Assembly (NCBI GenBank): GCA_022701965.1
Contig: JAKONL010000519.1
Coordinates: 1 to 6,259 of the forward strand
Source of the DNA: Burkholderiaceae bacterium
GTDB taxonomy: Bacteria; Pseudomonadota; Gammaproteobacteria; Burkholderiales; Burkholderiaceae
Length of the DNA: 6,259 bases
Direction of reading: 5' to 3'
Shown: in pieces, positions 5,991 through 6,259 of the stretch
How the letters are laid out: each line of letters begins with the position of its first letter
How positions within the stretch are numbered: position 1 is the first letter of the stretch
Notes under the pieces: generated by a model
Told to the model about the DNA's origin: nothing
The model's database searches: none
Seen by the model: the letters and a program-made list of their open reading frames with translations, nothing else
Translations under genes and position numbers: made by a program

Positions 5991-6259
5991 ATGACCACCA
6001 CGACCACCGATCCCGCCACGCCCGACCCCTGGGACGACCTGCGCGCCTACACCTCGGCACGGCTCGCGCTCGGCCGCGCCGGATCGAGCATGCCCACGGC
6101 CGAGCTGCTGCGCTTCGGCTTCGCGCATGCGCAGGCGCGCGACGCGGTGCATGCGGAGCTCGACGCCGACGCGCTGGCCGCGGCCCTCGAAGCCGACGGC
6201 TTCGGGTCGTCGCTGCACGTGCACAGCGCCGCCGCCGACCGCGCGACCTACCTGCTGCG
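5991..6259 (+). CDS. eutC: Ethanolamine ammonia-lyase small subunit EutC (partial, N-terminal part)
   Basis: Only the first 89 codons are present before the window ends. A variable start ([18 protein letters not shown]) leads to [17 protein letters not shown] and [18 protein letters not shown], the conserved N-terminal EutC region. EutC completes the lyase with EutB and contributes to adenosylcobalamin binding. The ATG lies four bases after the eutB stop with no strong ribosome binding site of its own (TGAAATC precedes it), so translational coupling to eutB is likely. The family is usually about 250-300 residues, so roughly two thirds lie outside the window. No microcompartment-type eut genes are visible here; a stand-alone eutBC pair is common in Beta- and Gammaproteobacteria such as Pseudomonas. 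Confidence 0.95.
   Translation, partial: MTTTTTDPATPDPWDDLRAYTSARLALGRAGSSMPTAELLRFGFAHAQARDAVHAELDADALAAALEADGFGSSLHVHSAAADRATYLL

Overview
The window is very GC-rich and coding-dense, with strong G/C third-position bias. It carries two divergently transcribed gene groups separated by a 174-base intergenic region (4421-4594). The composition and the gene families suggest a high-GC Betaproteobacterium of the Burkholderiales type (Variovorax/Comamonadaceae-like). That placement is an inference from composition and protein style, not a database match. No RNA genes, insertion sequences or CRISPR arrays are visible.

Left arm (minus strand, read from 4420 down to 1): a small secreted DUF2946-like protein with a CxxC/His cluster, a TonB-dependent siderophore-type outer-membrane receptor, a family 5 (peptide/nickel-type) periplasmic substrate-binding protein, and the first 41 codons of an ABC transporter permease cut by the window edge. 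Receptor and binding protein are separated by 2 bases. Binding protein and permease overlap by 4 bases (ATGA). This looks like one import operon: the receptor takes a chelate across the outer membrane, the binding protein captures it in the periplasm, and the DppB/NikB-type permease passes it through the inner membrane. The combination suggests uptake of a metal chelate (metallophore) or small peptide. The ligand cannot be read from the sequence.

Right arm (plus strand, 4595 to the end): eutB, complete, followed 4 bases later by the start of eutC. These are the large and small subunits of adenosylcobalamin-dependent ethanolamine ammonia-lyase, which turns ethanolamine into acetaldehyde and ammonia. 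Known substrate-contacting residues are all present in EutB. The intergenic region holds a convincing sigma-54 (-24/-12) promoter placed correctly for eutBC, which implies RpoN plus an enhancer-binding activator. A weaker sigma-70-like -10 faces the import operon.

The two arms have no evident functional link beyond sharing the intergenic region.
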